DNA from: an uncultured Clostridia bacterium
GTDB taxonomy: Bacteria > Bacillota > Clostridia > TANB77 > CAG-508
Assembly (NCBI GenBank): GCA_934120315.1
Contig: CAKOTX010000007.1
Coordinates: forward strand, 1 to 61,110
DNA: 61,110 nucleotides
Direction: 5' to 3'
The notes beneath the pieces are model-generated. The model was not told where the DNA came from, did not search any database, and worked only from the letters and a program-made list of their open reading frames with translations. The translations under genes were made by a program, and so were the position numbers. Below, piece after piece: positions 53,602-61,110 of this stretch; position 1 is the stretch's first letter; every line of letters starts with the position of its first letter.

Positions 53602-55668
53602 ATGAATGTACAAATGCTAAAGTACATGATCTATGGTATAGTAGGTTTAATAGTAGTAATAGGTTTAGCATATTACATATTAATGAAGAAAATGGGCAAG
53701 TCTGAATATAGACAAATGAAAAAGTTACAAGAAGGTACAAAGGCTGAAACATTTTCAATGGATATATTTTTCCAAAAGTTATACATGATATATATAAAGA
53801 CACCTTTAATCAAAAGATATTTATTTAAGCTTAGAAGAAGACTTGAAATCATCAATATAGATGATGAATATAATACAAGAAAAGACTCTGCAAGAATATT
53901 AACATATGCATTGTTAATATTCTTAGCAATAGCATTAATAACTATAGGAATAACACATGCAAACTGGTTGTTAATGTCAATATTATTAATCTTTGAATTA
54001 TTTATTGTAGATACAATAGTTGAAGGAATGGTTGATAAGATTGATAATAATTTGTTAAAAGAGCAAATTGATTTCTTTGCAGAAATTAGACATGCATATC
54101 ATGAATATAACATGGTAGAAGAAGCAATATATCAAGTATCATTAGATGATGAAAAAAATGTTTCAAAACAAGGTGAGAGAATTTATGAAATATTAAGTTC
54201 AGATGATCCAGAAACAGAACTAGAAAAATATTATGATGTAGCACCAAACAGTTATTTAAAAGAGTTTGCTGGTATATCATATTTAACACAAGAATTTGGA
54301 GATAGAGAAGAAGATGGAGCTTCACTATATCTAAAGAACATAACAAATATCACACAAGAAATGCAAATTGAAATATTAAAAAGAGACAAATTGAATTATG
54401 TATTTCAAAGCTTAGCATTCATTTCAATTGCACCAGTACTATTATTGGAACCATTAAAAAATTGGGCAACAAATAACTTTTCATTTACAAGAGAATTTTA
54501 TTTTGGAAAAATAGGAATGGTAGCACAAGTTTTAGTAGTACTATTAACAGTAGTATCTTACATAATGACAAGAAAATTAAAAGACAATGGTGGAGTACAA
54601 GTAGGTTCTTCAACAAATGAACATCCTTGGCAAGAAAAAGTATATAAAATACCAGTAATAAAACAAGCAATTAATGCATTTATACCCAAAAAAGGTTCAA
54701 AAGATTACAGAAAAATGCAAAAACTGATGAAAGATTCAGCATCAAAAGCAAAAATGGAATGGCTGTATATTAATAGGATGGCATTAGCAATTTTAACAGT
54801 TATAATATCTATTATATTCTTTATATTTTTGCACAAAATAGCAGTAAATTACATATATACAGAACCTACAACAAGGCAGCAGGTAATAGGTAGTTTATCA
54901 GAACAAAATGAAAAGAAAGCAAAACAATTAACAGAACAAGATAATTATTTCTTAAATAAGTTAAAAGGTAGATTAGATATAACAGAAGAACAAATACAAC
55001 GTGAAATGGTAAAATCAAAATATTATACAGAAGATGATGAATACTTAGAAGATGATGCAAAAAGATTAAAAACAAAACTTAATGTATTAAATTCAGAATC
55101 AATGCAATGGTTTGAAATACTAATGTCTATGGGATTTGGGTTGATTGCATATATGTTTCCAGTTTGGATGATGATATTCCAAAAGAAAATGAGACAGATG
55201 GAAATGGAAAACGAAGTAATGCAATTCCAAACAATTATAATAATGCTTATGAAAATCGAAAGAGTCAATGTAGAAATGATTCTAGAATGGTTAGAGCGTT
55301 ACTCGAATATATTCAAAGAACCTATAGCAAGATGTGTAAATAACTATGAAGCAGGTGCTTGGGAAGCATTAGAAGAATTAAAAAATTCAATAACAAATCA
55401 AGATATGATAAGAATAGTAGAAAGCTTACAAGCAGCAGTAGAAAAAATACCAATTAGAGAAGCTTTTGATGAATTAGATGCTGATAGAGATTATCATCAA
55501 GAAAAGAGAAAACAAGCAAATGAAATGTTAATATCAAAAAAAGGATTGATAGGAAAAGGTGTTGGATTTGCACCAATGATTTGTTTGTTCGTAGGATATT
55601 TGATTATCCCATTAGTTGTAATAGGTATATCAAGTATGAGTAGCACATTCTCTCAAATGATGAAATAG
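53602..55668 (+). CDS. Fused TadB-TadC-like membrane platform protein
   Basis: 688 residues. An N-terminal membrane helix (about 8-26) is followed by two T2SF-like units: the first has two helices (about 100-140), EQIDFFAEIRHAYHEYNMVE, then two more helices (about 270-320); the second has a helix pair (about 390-412 and 500-522), QFQTIIIMLMKIERVNVEMI and a C-terminal helix. Normally TadB and TadC are separate proteins; here one chain seems to hold both. A coiled, charged link lies about 430-490. It is the inner-membrane base of the pilus/secretion machine. Confidence 0.75.
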   Translation: MNVQMLKYMIYGIVGLIVVIGLAYYILMKKMGKSEYRQMKKLQEGTKAETFSMDIFFQKLYMIYIKTPLIKRYLFKLRRRLEIINIDDEYNTRKDSARILTYALLIFLAIALITIGITHANWLLMSILLIFELFIVDTIVEGMVDKIDNNLLKEQIDFFAEIRHAYHEYNMVEEAIYQVSLDDEKNVSKQGERIYEILSSDDPETELEKYYDVAPNSYLKEFAGISYLTQEFGDREEDGASLYLKNITNITQEMQIEILKRDKLNYVFQSLAFISIAPVLLLEPLKNWATNNFSFTREFYFGKIGMVAQVLVVLLTVVSYIMTRKLKDNGGVQVGSSTNEHPWQEKVYKIPVIKQAINAFIPKKGSKDYRKMQKLMKDSASKAKMEWLYINRMALAILTVIISIIFFIFLHKIAVNYIYTEPTTRQQVIGSLSEQNEKKAKQLTEQDNYFLNKLKGRLDITEEQIQREMVKSKYYTEDDEYLEDDAKRLKTKLNVLNSESMQWFEILMSMGFGLIAYMFPVWMMIFQKKMRQMEMENEVMQFQTIIIMLMKIERVNVEMILEWLERYSNIFKEPIARCVNNYEAGAWEALEELKNSITNQDMIRIVESLQAAVEKIPIREAFDELDADRDYHQEKRKQANEMLISKKGLIGKGVGFAPMICLFVGYLIIPLVVIGISSMSSTFSQMMK

Positions 55669-55682
55669 AACTGGAGGGATAA

Positions 55683-56489
55683 ATGGAAAATACAGCAAAA
55701 GCATTATTAATTGTTGCAGGAATGTTAATTGTAATATTAGTAATATCACTTTTAGTAGTATTTAGAGGACAATTAGCATCATACATGGAAGAAAAACATA
55801 GTGAAAAATTAATTGCACAAGCAGTAGAATTTAATAATAAATTTTCAGACTATCAAGGAAAAGAAGTTAGGGGAAATGAGTTAATATCTATTATGAATAG
55901 AGTAATAGATTATAACAGTTTACAAGCAGAAGAATATGGATATGATAAAATATCAATTTCAGTAGATATTGGAAATAGAGATAATCTTTGGCAAGCGCTA
56001 AAATATAGATCAACAGACTCGTCTATATTTTCTGTTAGAGGAACATCTATAACAAATGGAACAGATGATACAAATATAAAAGGAATTGCAAGTTTGTCAT
56101 CATCATTAGTTGCAAACAGTGGAATTCCAAGAATAGATGATAATAAATTGCAAAGATTATCAGCTAATATAGCAGTTATATTTAAAGAAGATACTGAATC
56201 TGATAGAGTAACTAGAGCACAAAAATTAACATCAATATTAGGGTATAGAGTAAATGAATATGGTTACACTGTAAATAAAAATGGTTCATATCAATCAATT
56301 GATGGAGCAAGTCCATATATTTTAGCAAAAGTAAAAGATGCTACAAGTAAATATTATCAATTAACACAATTTAAGAGGATAATGTTTACTTGTACAGAAA
56401 TAAGTTATAATGCAGATACTAATGGAAGAATAAATAGTATGAAATTTAAAATTCAAACAGATTCAACAGGTGAAATAATATTTAATTAA
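55683..56489 (+). CDS. Pilin-like protein 1 (MENT N-terminus)
   Basis: 268 residues. The protein begins MENTAKALLIVAGML directly followed by a membrane helix (about 6-27), with no leader peptide before it; Glu2 is in the position expected for the conserved Glu of mature pilins. After the helix comes FNNKFSDYQGKEVRGNELI, the motif shared with three other proteins of this operon, then a large globular head (about 75-268). Largest of the set. Probably a minor pilin or tip protein; not matched to a named family. Ribosome site GGAGG. Confidence 0.65.
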   Translation: MENTAKALLIVAGMLIVILVISLLVVFRGQLASYMEEKHSEKLIAQAVEFNNKFSDYQGKEVRGNELISIMNRVIDYNSLQAEEYGYDKISISVDIGNRDNLWQALKYRSTDSSIFSVRGTSITNGTDDTNIKGIASLSSSLVANSGIPRIDDNKLQRLSANIAVIFKEDTESDRVTRAQKLTSILGYRVNEYGYTVNKNGSYQSIDGASPYILAKVKDATSKYYQLTQFKRIMFTCTEISYNADTNGRINSMKFKIQTDSTGEIIFN

Positions 56490-56506
56490 TTGAAAGGAAA
56501 TTGAAA

Positions 56507-56992
56507 ATGGAGAATGCAGCAAAAGCTCTGTATATAGCTTCAGGAGTACTGATTGGAGCATTGATAATAGTATTAGGTGTTACTTTATTTGCAAATTTAC
56601 AGGTATATGTTGATGAGTCTCAAGAACAAATAAAATTTAATGATTTAAATAGTTTTAATACCAAATATACTAATTATATTAACTCAATAGATGGAGGAAG
56701 AACTCTAGATTTTGAATTAAAAATCCAGGATGTTGTAACAGCTGCAAACTTAGCATATGAAAATAATCTGAAATTAAATTATGATGCATATCAATATGGA
56801 AGTCCAGAACAAAATGACAATAATCTATATGTAGCAATATATTTAGGTTCAACAAGAATGGATGGAAACAAAGATATAAATAATATCATGCAAAATAATT
56901 TAGAAAAAGTATATGTATGCACAAGTACTGATGTTGTATACAATACGAATTCTGGCAGAGTATGTAGAGTTACATTTAGAGAAAAAAATTAA
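56507..56992 (+). CDS. Pilin-like protein 2 (MENA N-terminus)
   Basis: 161 residues from ATG 56507 (AAAGGA eight bases upstream; an in-frame TTG at 56501 is too close). N-terminus MENAAKALYIASGVLIGALI runs straight into the membrane helix. The shared motif is present in a looser form: FNTKYTNYINSIDGGRTL. A small domain with VCTSTDVVYN near the end follows. A promoter lies after this gene at 57001. Confidence 0.62.
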   Translation: MENAAKALYIASGVLIGALIIVLGVTLFANLQVYVDESQEQIKFNDLNSFNTKYTNYINSIDGGRTLDFELKIQDVVTAANLAYENNLKLNYDAYQYGSPEQNDNNLYVAIYLGSTRMDGNKDINNIMQNNLEKVYVCTSTDVVYNTNSGRVCRVTFREKN

Positions 56993-57000
56993 TGAAATGT

Positions 57001-57029
57001 TTGCAAAGAATGTTGAAAAATGATATAAT
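57001..57029 (+). promoter_or_regulatory. Internal promoter within the pilin-like genes
   Basis: TTGCAA (57001-57006), 17-bp spacer, TATAAT (57024-57029) with TG at 57021-57022. It is stronger by consensus than the operon promoter at 48647. Transcripts would start about 57036, between the ribosome site and ATG of the next gene, so its main target may be the pilin-like gene at 57543. Confidence 0.7.
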
Positions 57030-57040
57030 GGAGTTGTAAT

Positions 57041-57475
57041 ATGAAAAAAATATTAATAGCTATTATAGCAGTAATTATCATTGTTGCAATAGTTGGAGTT
57101 AAATATATATCATATGAAAATGATCAAAGTTTAATTAGACAGGAAAACAAAGAATTTGAACAATATCAAGATAAAGAAATTAATGGATTAGACGTTGCAA
57201 CAGTAATAAATAAAGCTACAGATAAAAATACAAAAAATAATATTTCAAAAGATGAAAATGGATATTTCATTCAAAATGATGAGAATTCAATTGAGGTTGA
57301 AATCCATATGTCAGATAATGACATAACATACAAAATGGAATCTATATTCAATGCAGGAACAGAGCAATTTGTACAGTATTATAGTAATATAAATTTCAGA
57401 TGTTCACAAATAGAATACCATAAAAAAACAGGAAGAATAAAATATATTCTATTTGAACAACAACAATCAAGTTAA
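57041..57475 (+). CDS. Pilin-like protein 3 (divergent N-terminus)
   Basis: 144 residues. The N-terminus is MKKILIAIIAVIIIVAIVGV, a plain signal anchor lacking the MEN(A/T) start, but the middle has FEQYQDKEINGLDVATVIN, the same motif as its neighbours. It may be a paralogue that changed its N-terminus, for example an assembly or adaptor factor rather than a filament subunit. GGAG precedes the ATG by seven bases, although transcripts from 57001 would miss that site. Confidence 0.6.
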   Translation: MKKILIAIIAVIIIVAIVGVKYISYENDQSLIRQENKEFEQYQDKEINGLDVATVINKATDKNTKNNISKDENGYFIQNDENSIEVEIHMSDNDITYKMESIFNAGTEQFVQYYSNINFRCSQIEYHKKTGRIKYILFEQQQSS

Positions 57476-57542
57476 TAAAGTTCGGCAATCAAACAAATGT
57501 CGAGATCTAAATAAACAAAAGCAAATGAAAGGAGGAGGTACT

Positions 57543-57971
57543 ATGGAGAATGCAACAAAAGCCTTATTAATAGCTGCTGCAGTATTAGTAGCAATTTTAA
57601 TAATATCTTTAGGATTAGTTGTATATAACATGGCTGCTGAAACAGTTAAAGGTTCAGCTAACTTATCACAACAAGAAATGCAAACATTTAATGAACAATT
57701 TACACAATATCAAGGTGATAATGTTAGAGGAAGTAATGTTAATGCTTTATTAAAAACAGCATTAAACAATAACATTGCTAAGAATCAAGAAGGAAAGACA
57801 GCTATGAAAGTTGCAGTAACATTAGATTCAACTACAGTTTTAGCTGGTGAAACAGGAACAGAAACTAGTTTAGCAGCTAGAGCAGATGCTTCAAAAATGT
57901 ATAAAGTAGTTGTAAATCAAGACGGAGAAGGTGGACTAGTACATACAATAACAATTACTAAAGTAAAATAG
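57543..57971 (+). CDS. Pilin-like protein 4, likely major subunit (MENA N-terminus)
   Basis: 142 residues from ATG 57543, preceded by the best ribosome site in the operon, AAAGGAGGAGG; a longer frame from 57453 overlaps the upstream gene and is rejected. MENATKALLIAAAVLVAILI leads into the helix, then FNEQFTQYQGDNVRGSNVN carries the shared motif, followed by a compact Thr/Ala-rich domain with few aromatic residues. Small size, strong translation signal and upstream promoter suggest the major filament subunit. This is inference. Confidence 0.65.
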   Translation: MENATKALLIAAAVLVAILIISLGLVVYNMAAETVKGSANLSQQEMQTFNEQFTQYQGDNVRGSNVNALLKTALNNNIAKNQEGKTAMKVAVTLDSTTVLAGETGTETSLAARADASKMYKVVVNQDGEGGLVHTITITKVK

Positions 57972-57995
57972 TAAAACAAGAAAGGAGATATATTT

Positions 57996-58586
57996 ATGGA
58001 AAACGCAGCAGATGCATTAAAAATTGGATTTTCAGTATTATTTTTTATAATGGCGTTATCTTTAAGTATATCTTCTTTTACTAGTGCTAACAGTGCAGTA
58101 CAAGCAATTGTAAGTATGAGAGATACAAGAACAAATTATACATATATAACGCCATCTCAAAATTTATCAAGAACAGTCGGAGTAGAATCAATAGTACCAG
58201 CAATGTATAAAGCATATCAAGAAAATTTTCAAATTAGATTTTTAGATAGAAATGGAAATGAAATTCCACTATATTATGCAACAGATAACAATGGAAATGT
58301 TAGAAAAGATGCAAGTGGAAATAAAATAGAAATGACACATATAGATTTAAAAGATGAAAATTATGCGACAGCAGAAGTAGCAACAGCTCATCTAGATTTT
58401 TTATTAAATGGAAAAATTACTGAATCAACTAAAAAATACAGAAATCAATTAATATACACAGAAGGATTATATAGTTATTTTGCAGATAAAAAATTTATAG
58501 AATCTTTAGGTGAATATTATCAGGGTAATGAAACAGATTCTACAAAGATAAAGAAAAGAATAATAACATATAGATTAACAAATTAA
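57996..58586 (+). CDS. Pilin-like protein 5 (MENA N-terminus)
   Basis: 196 residues starting MENAADALKIGFSVLFFIMA, again without leader. After the helix (about 8-30) the sequence diverges from the other members: the FxxxFxxYxG motif is missing and a larger mixed domain with NLSRTVGVESIVPAMYKAY follows. Possibly a minor subunit. AGGAG upstream of the ATG. Confidence 0.6.
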   Translation: MENAADALKIGFSVLFFIMALSLSISSFTSANSAVQAIVSMRDTRTNYTYITPSQNLSRTVGVESIVPAMYKAYQENFQIRFLDRNGNEIPLYYATDNNGNVRKDASGNKIEMTHIDLKDENYATAEVATAHLDFLLNGKITESTKKYRNQLIYTEGLYSYFADKKFIESLGEYYQGNETDSTKIKKRIITYRLTN

Positions 58587-58595
58587 GGAGGAAAA

Positions 58596-59144
58596 ATGGA
58601 CGATACACCAATTACGATAATTGGAATTATATTAGCAGCAGTTATAATGTTTATAGTTCCATTAGTATTATTAGCCGATAGAAATGACGATATATCACAG
58701 TTAATAGTAAATACAGCAACTGCAGAATTTGTTGATAATGTTATAAAAACAGGAAAAATTACAAGTAATGAGTATCAGAAATTTGTTTCTAATTTACAAT
58801 CATCAGGAAATATATATGATATTGATATGGAAGTAAGAATTTTAGATGAAAATACAGCAAAAGTAGTAACAGATAGAAATCCTACTCAATTAGGAAGTAA
58901 TACATATTATTCTATATATACAACGCAAATAGAAGATATGATTAGTACATCAGATGATAGTTCATATAACTTAGATGGAAAATTAATATTAAAACAAGGA
59001 GATATAATATCTGTTACAGTAAAAAACAGTAGTACAACATTATCTCAAGAATTAAAAGGATTTTACTATAAAATAACTGGAAGTGACTTAAACATAATAG
59101 TAGCAACAGAAACAGGAGTTATAGCAATAAATGGTTCAACATAG
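58596..59144 (+). CDS. Pilin-like or accessory membrane protein 6
   Basis: 182 residues. MDDTPITIIGIILAAVIMFI, an acidic short N-terminus and helix (about 6-27), then LLADRNDDISQLIVNTATAEFVDN and a beta-rich tail. It lacks both the MEN(A/T) start and the motif. Last gene of the operon, 9 bp after its neighbour; a terminator follows. The pattern recalls small TadE-like proteins but I do not assign it. Confidence 0.55.
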   Translation: MDDTPITIIGIILAAVIMFIVPLVLLADRNDDISQLIVNTATAEFVDNVIKTGKITSNEYQKFVSNLQSSGNIYDIDMEVRILDENTAKVVTDRNPTQLGSNTYYSIYTTQIEDMISTSDDSSYNLDGKLILKQGDIISVTVKNSSTTLSQELKGFYYKITGSDLNIIVATETGVIAINGST

Positions 59145-59149
59145 AAATA

Positions 59150-59180
59150 AACTGAAAATTTTGAATCAGTTTATTTTTTT
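59150..59180 (+). terminator. Terminator of the Tad-like operon
   Basis: AATAAACTGA pairs with TCAGTTTATT around a short loop, followed by a T run to 59180. Confidence 0.85.
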
Positions 59181-59193
59181 GTCAAAATTAAAT

Positions 59194-59224
59194 TGAATAA
59201 AAAGCAAAGATTAAACAAATAATA
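59194..59224 (+). promoter_or_regulatory. Possible SigG/SigF-type promoter of spoIVB
   Basis: TGAATA (59194-59199), 18-bp spacer, AATAATA (59218-59224), close to the SigG consensus. B. subtilis spoIVB is forespore-transcribed, which agrees. Chance similarity is possible in AT-rich DNA. Confidence 0.4.
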
Positions 59225-59244
59225 AATCAAAAGGAGTGAAAAAA

Positions 59245-60303
59245 ATGAAAACACTCAAAAGAATAAGTTTACTATTTGTTTTATTTTTTTTATATGCATT
59301 TATATTATCTAAAAGTTATTTGCCAGTTACAATAGCGGTAAAAGGTGAAGATGTAAAAATTTCAGATATACAAGTAATTCCAATGGGTGAGATAATTGGA
59401 ATAAAGTTATATACTAGTGGGGTATTAGTAGTAGGAACATCAAAGATAGAAGGCGCTGATGGTGGAATATATAAGCCTTATGAAAATATAGATATAAAAG
59501 AAGGAGATTCAATAACTAAGATAGATGATGTTTATATTAATAGTACAGAAGAATTGATAGAAGCTATAAATACCAAAAATGGTGAAGAAGTAAAAATAAC
59601 ATATATGAGTAATAATCAGGAAAAAGAAGGGACGATAAAGCCAATTAAAGATAGACAAGGAAACTATAAAATAGGATTATGGGTTAGAGACAGTGCTGGA
59701 GGAGTAGGAACAATCACATTTTATAATGAAGAAATGCAAGCATTTGCTGCATTAGGACATCCAATAACAGATATAGATACAGGAGATATAATTCAAACAT
59801 CATCAGGAGAAATAGATAATGTAAGTATCATGTCAATATCAAAAGGGCAAGAAGATCAGCCGGGAAAAATACAAGGAGCAATAATGCAAAACAGTGTTAT
59901 AGGAAGTATTTATAAAAATACAGAATATGGAGTATATGGAATAATAAAAAATTCAGATAATATAAAAATAGACTATAGCAAAAAGATGAATGTTGCAATG
60001 AGACAAGAAATCAATTTGGGAGAGGCAACAATATTGTCTGATATAGAAGGAGAAGTTAAGGAATATAGAATAGAAATCCAAAGAACATATTTAAGTAATA
60101 ATTATGATAATAAAAGTATGCTTATAAAAATAACGGATGAAGACTTGCTAAACAAGACAGGTGGAATCATACAAGGAATGAGTGGATCACCTATTATACA
60201 AAACGGAAAATTCTGTGGTGCAGTTACACATGTTTTAGTCAAAAATCCGACTATTGGGTATGCAGTTTTTGCAGATAGGATGATTAGCGAACTTGGGAAT
60301 TAG
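59245..60303 (+). CDS. spoIVB: SpoIVB peptidase (S55 family)
   Basis: 352 residues from ATG 59245, with AAGGAG eight bases upstream (a GTG at 59236 overlaps the site). N-terminal membrane helix (about 5-25), PDZ domain (about 75-135), then the serine peptidase domain with FAALGHPITDID (His172) and GMSGSPI (catalytic Ser about 313-315). In sporulation it signals from the forespore to activate SigK processing in the mother cell. Shorter than the 426-residue B. subtilis protein but with all key motifs. Confidence 0.93.
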   Translation: MKTLKRISLLFVLFFLYAFILSKSYLPVTIAVKGEDVKISDIQVIPMGEIIGIKLYTSGVLVVGTSKIEGADGGIYKPYENIDIKEGDSITKIDDVYINSTEELIEAINTKNGEEVKITYMSNNQEKEGTIKPIKDRQGNYKIGLWVRDSAGGVGTITFYNEEMQAFAALGHPITDIDTGDIIQTSSGEIDNVSIMSISKGQEDQPGKIQGAIMQNSVIGSIYKNTEYGVYGIIKNSDNIKIDYSKKMNVAMRQEINLGEATILSDIEGEVKEYRIEIQRTYLSNNYDNKSMLIKITDEDLLNKTGGIIQGMSGSPIIQNGKFCGAVTHVLVKNPTIGYAVFADRMISELGN

Positions 60304-60334
60304 CAAGGGGTTGAAGGCAATTTTGGGTTGGCTT

Positions 60335-60402
60335 GGTGACAATTTGGTGTCGGTGTTTTTTTTGACAAGGCTGTCAAGAAAAACACCGACACCAAATTGT
60401 CA
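60335..60402. repeat. Dispersed hairpin repeat, copy C
   Basis: Left arm 60335-60367, right arm 60372-60402, loop of four bases. It equals copy A at 10858-10926 except that GGGGTCGG/CCGACCCC has become GGTGTCGG/CCGACACC: both partners of one base pair changed, keeping the pairing. It lies after spoIVB and can act as its terminator. Confidence 0.9.
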
Positions 60403-60486
60403 AAAAATATTTCAAAAATCTCTTCCTATTTTTAAATTTTTATGATAGAATGCACTTATAAACATAAAGGAAGGATTGTGAGTTAT

Positions 60487-60750
60487 ATGGAACTAAATAA
60501 ATGTAGTCGTTGTGGGGCTTTTCATACAAATGCAGGAGATGTTTGTCCAAAATGTGCTAATAAAGATTCATTAGAACTTTCTAAATTCAATTCATACATA
60601 GAAGAAAATGGATTTTCATCAATTGATAATGTTGCAAATCAAACTGGGATTACTCAAAAAAACATTACAAGATTTGCAGGTTATGAAGGAATTGAAATAC
60701 CAGAAACAAAGGGAAAAGAAGTTGTAAGTACAGGAATAGTATTTAATTAA
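60487..60750 (+). CDS. Small zinc-ribbon protein with HTH-like end, YvyF-like
   Basis: 87 residues from ATG 60487. The N-terminus holds a zinc ribbon, CSRCGAFHTNAGDVCPKC (two CxxC pairs), and the C-terminal half (VANQTGITQKNITRFAGYEG) looks like a MerR/XRE-type recognition helix. This recalls YvyF/TIGR03826 proteins near flagellar genes in Firmicutes, but no flagellar gene is in this window. AAGGAAGG is 11 bases before the ATG. Role unknown; possibly regulatory. Confidence 0.7.
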   Translation: MELNKCSRCGAFHTNAGDVCPKCANKDSLELSKFNSYIEENGFSSIDNVANQTGITQKNITRFAGYEGIEIPETKGKEVVSTGIVFN

Positions 60751-60769
60751 TTTAAAAATTAAATAGAAA

Positions 60770-60810
60770 AATGGTGTCAGATGGATTATGACATCTGGCA
60801 CTATTTTTTC
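60770..60810 (+). terminator. Terminator after the zinc-ribbon gene
   Basis: GTGTCAGATG (60774-60783) pairs with CATCTGGCAC (60792-60801, one G:T), followed by a T-rich run. Confidence 0.85.
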
Positions 60811-60856
60811 TCTATAAATATTCTATAAATATTTTGGAAAAATTTTTAAAAAGTGC

Positions 60857-60885
60857 TTGACAAAATAATGATAATACATTATAAT
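60857..60885 (+). promoter_or_regulatory. Perfect consensus promoter of the tRNA-Gly genes
   Basis: TTGACA (60857-60862), 17-bp spacer, TATAAT (60880-60885), 19 bp before the first tRNA; typical of a strong stable-RNA promoter. Confidence 0.92.
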
Positions 60886-60904
60886 TTATAAATGTCAGGG
60901 AAAT

Positions 60905-60978
<74 letters not shown>

Positions 60979-61035
60979 AACAAAACAAACGAAAAATGCT
61001 GAAAAGCAAAATGGAAAATCCCTTGCAGTTTATAT

Positions 61036-61109
<74 letters not shown>

Positions 61110-61110
61110 A

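Noticed and set aside
57453..57542. 30 extra residues at the start of pilin-like protein 4, possibly a leader peptide
   Set aside because: The segment overlaps the preceding gene, is Asn/Lys/Gln-rich and has no ribosome site, while AAAGGAGGAGG precedes ATG 57543.

Overview
The window is a very AT-rich stretch of a spore-forming Gram-positive bacterium, most likely an uncultured gut Clostridia-type Firmicute. That placement rests on strong Shine-Dalgarno sites, a threonine T-box leader, spoVT, spoIVB, an alpha/beta-type small acid-soluble spore protein, long-form HPF, MutS2 and a Firmicute-style tmRNA. Species was not determined. All homology calls are by eye from motifs; no search was run.

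Layout. 1-8.6 kb is housekeeping: an HD hydrolase, a cyclophilin, ychF, a small sortase-type surface protein, T-box plus thrS, an orphan gene, a frameshifted M14 peptidase, guanine deaminase and a metallo-hydrolase. 8.6-14.5 kb holds ssrA, a second orphan, spoVT, mutS2 (frameshifted at its 3' end), a third orphan and hpf. 14.56-15.92 kb is a compact three-gene module: RelE/HigB-like toxin, HTH antitoxin with a long tail, and a SecB-like protein, that is, a candidate toxin-antitoxin-chaperone (TAC) system with its own promoter and operator.

16.1-47.2 kb is a large surface-glycan locus. It has two phosphoglycosyl transferases, a PglF/PglE-like amino-sugar pair, GT2/GT4/DUF4422 glycosyltransferases, two Wzy-like polymerases (one fused to a GT4), two flippases, ugd, glf, pyruvyl transferase, two acyltransferases, a radical SAM protein and a deacetylase-like protein. 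It ends with an LCP ligase, a sortase with an adjacent LAYTG protein, and a Wzz/BY-kinase/PHP-phosphatase control set. An unrelated GC-richer membrane gene is inserted at 27.1 kb.

47.3-59.2 kb carries a spore SASP gene, a HAD phosphatase and an eleven-gene Tad-like (type IVc pilus/secretion-like) operon: CpaB-like, two CpaE-like, CpaF/TadA ATPase, a fused TadB-TadC-like membrane protein, and six small proteins with an N-terminal membrane helix, most starting MEN(A/T) with no leader peptide. 59.2-61.1 kb holds spoIVB, a zinc-ribbon protein and two identical tRNA-Gly(TCC) genes.

Cross-cutting signals: a dispersed ~70-bp hairpin repeat present in three intergenic regions with a compensatory base change; four GC-richer monocistronic orphan genes, each with its own near-consensus promoter; and two single-base frameshifts in otherwise intact genes.
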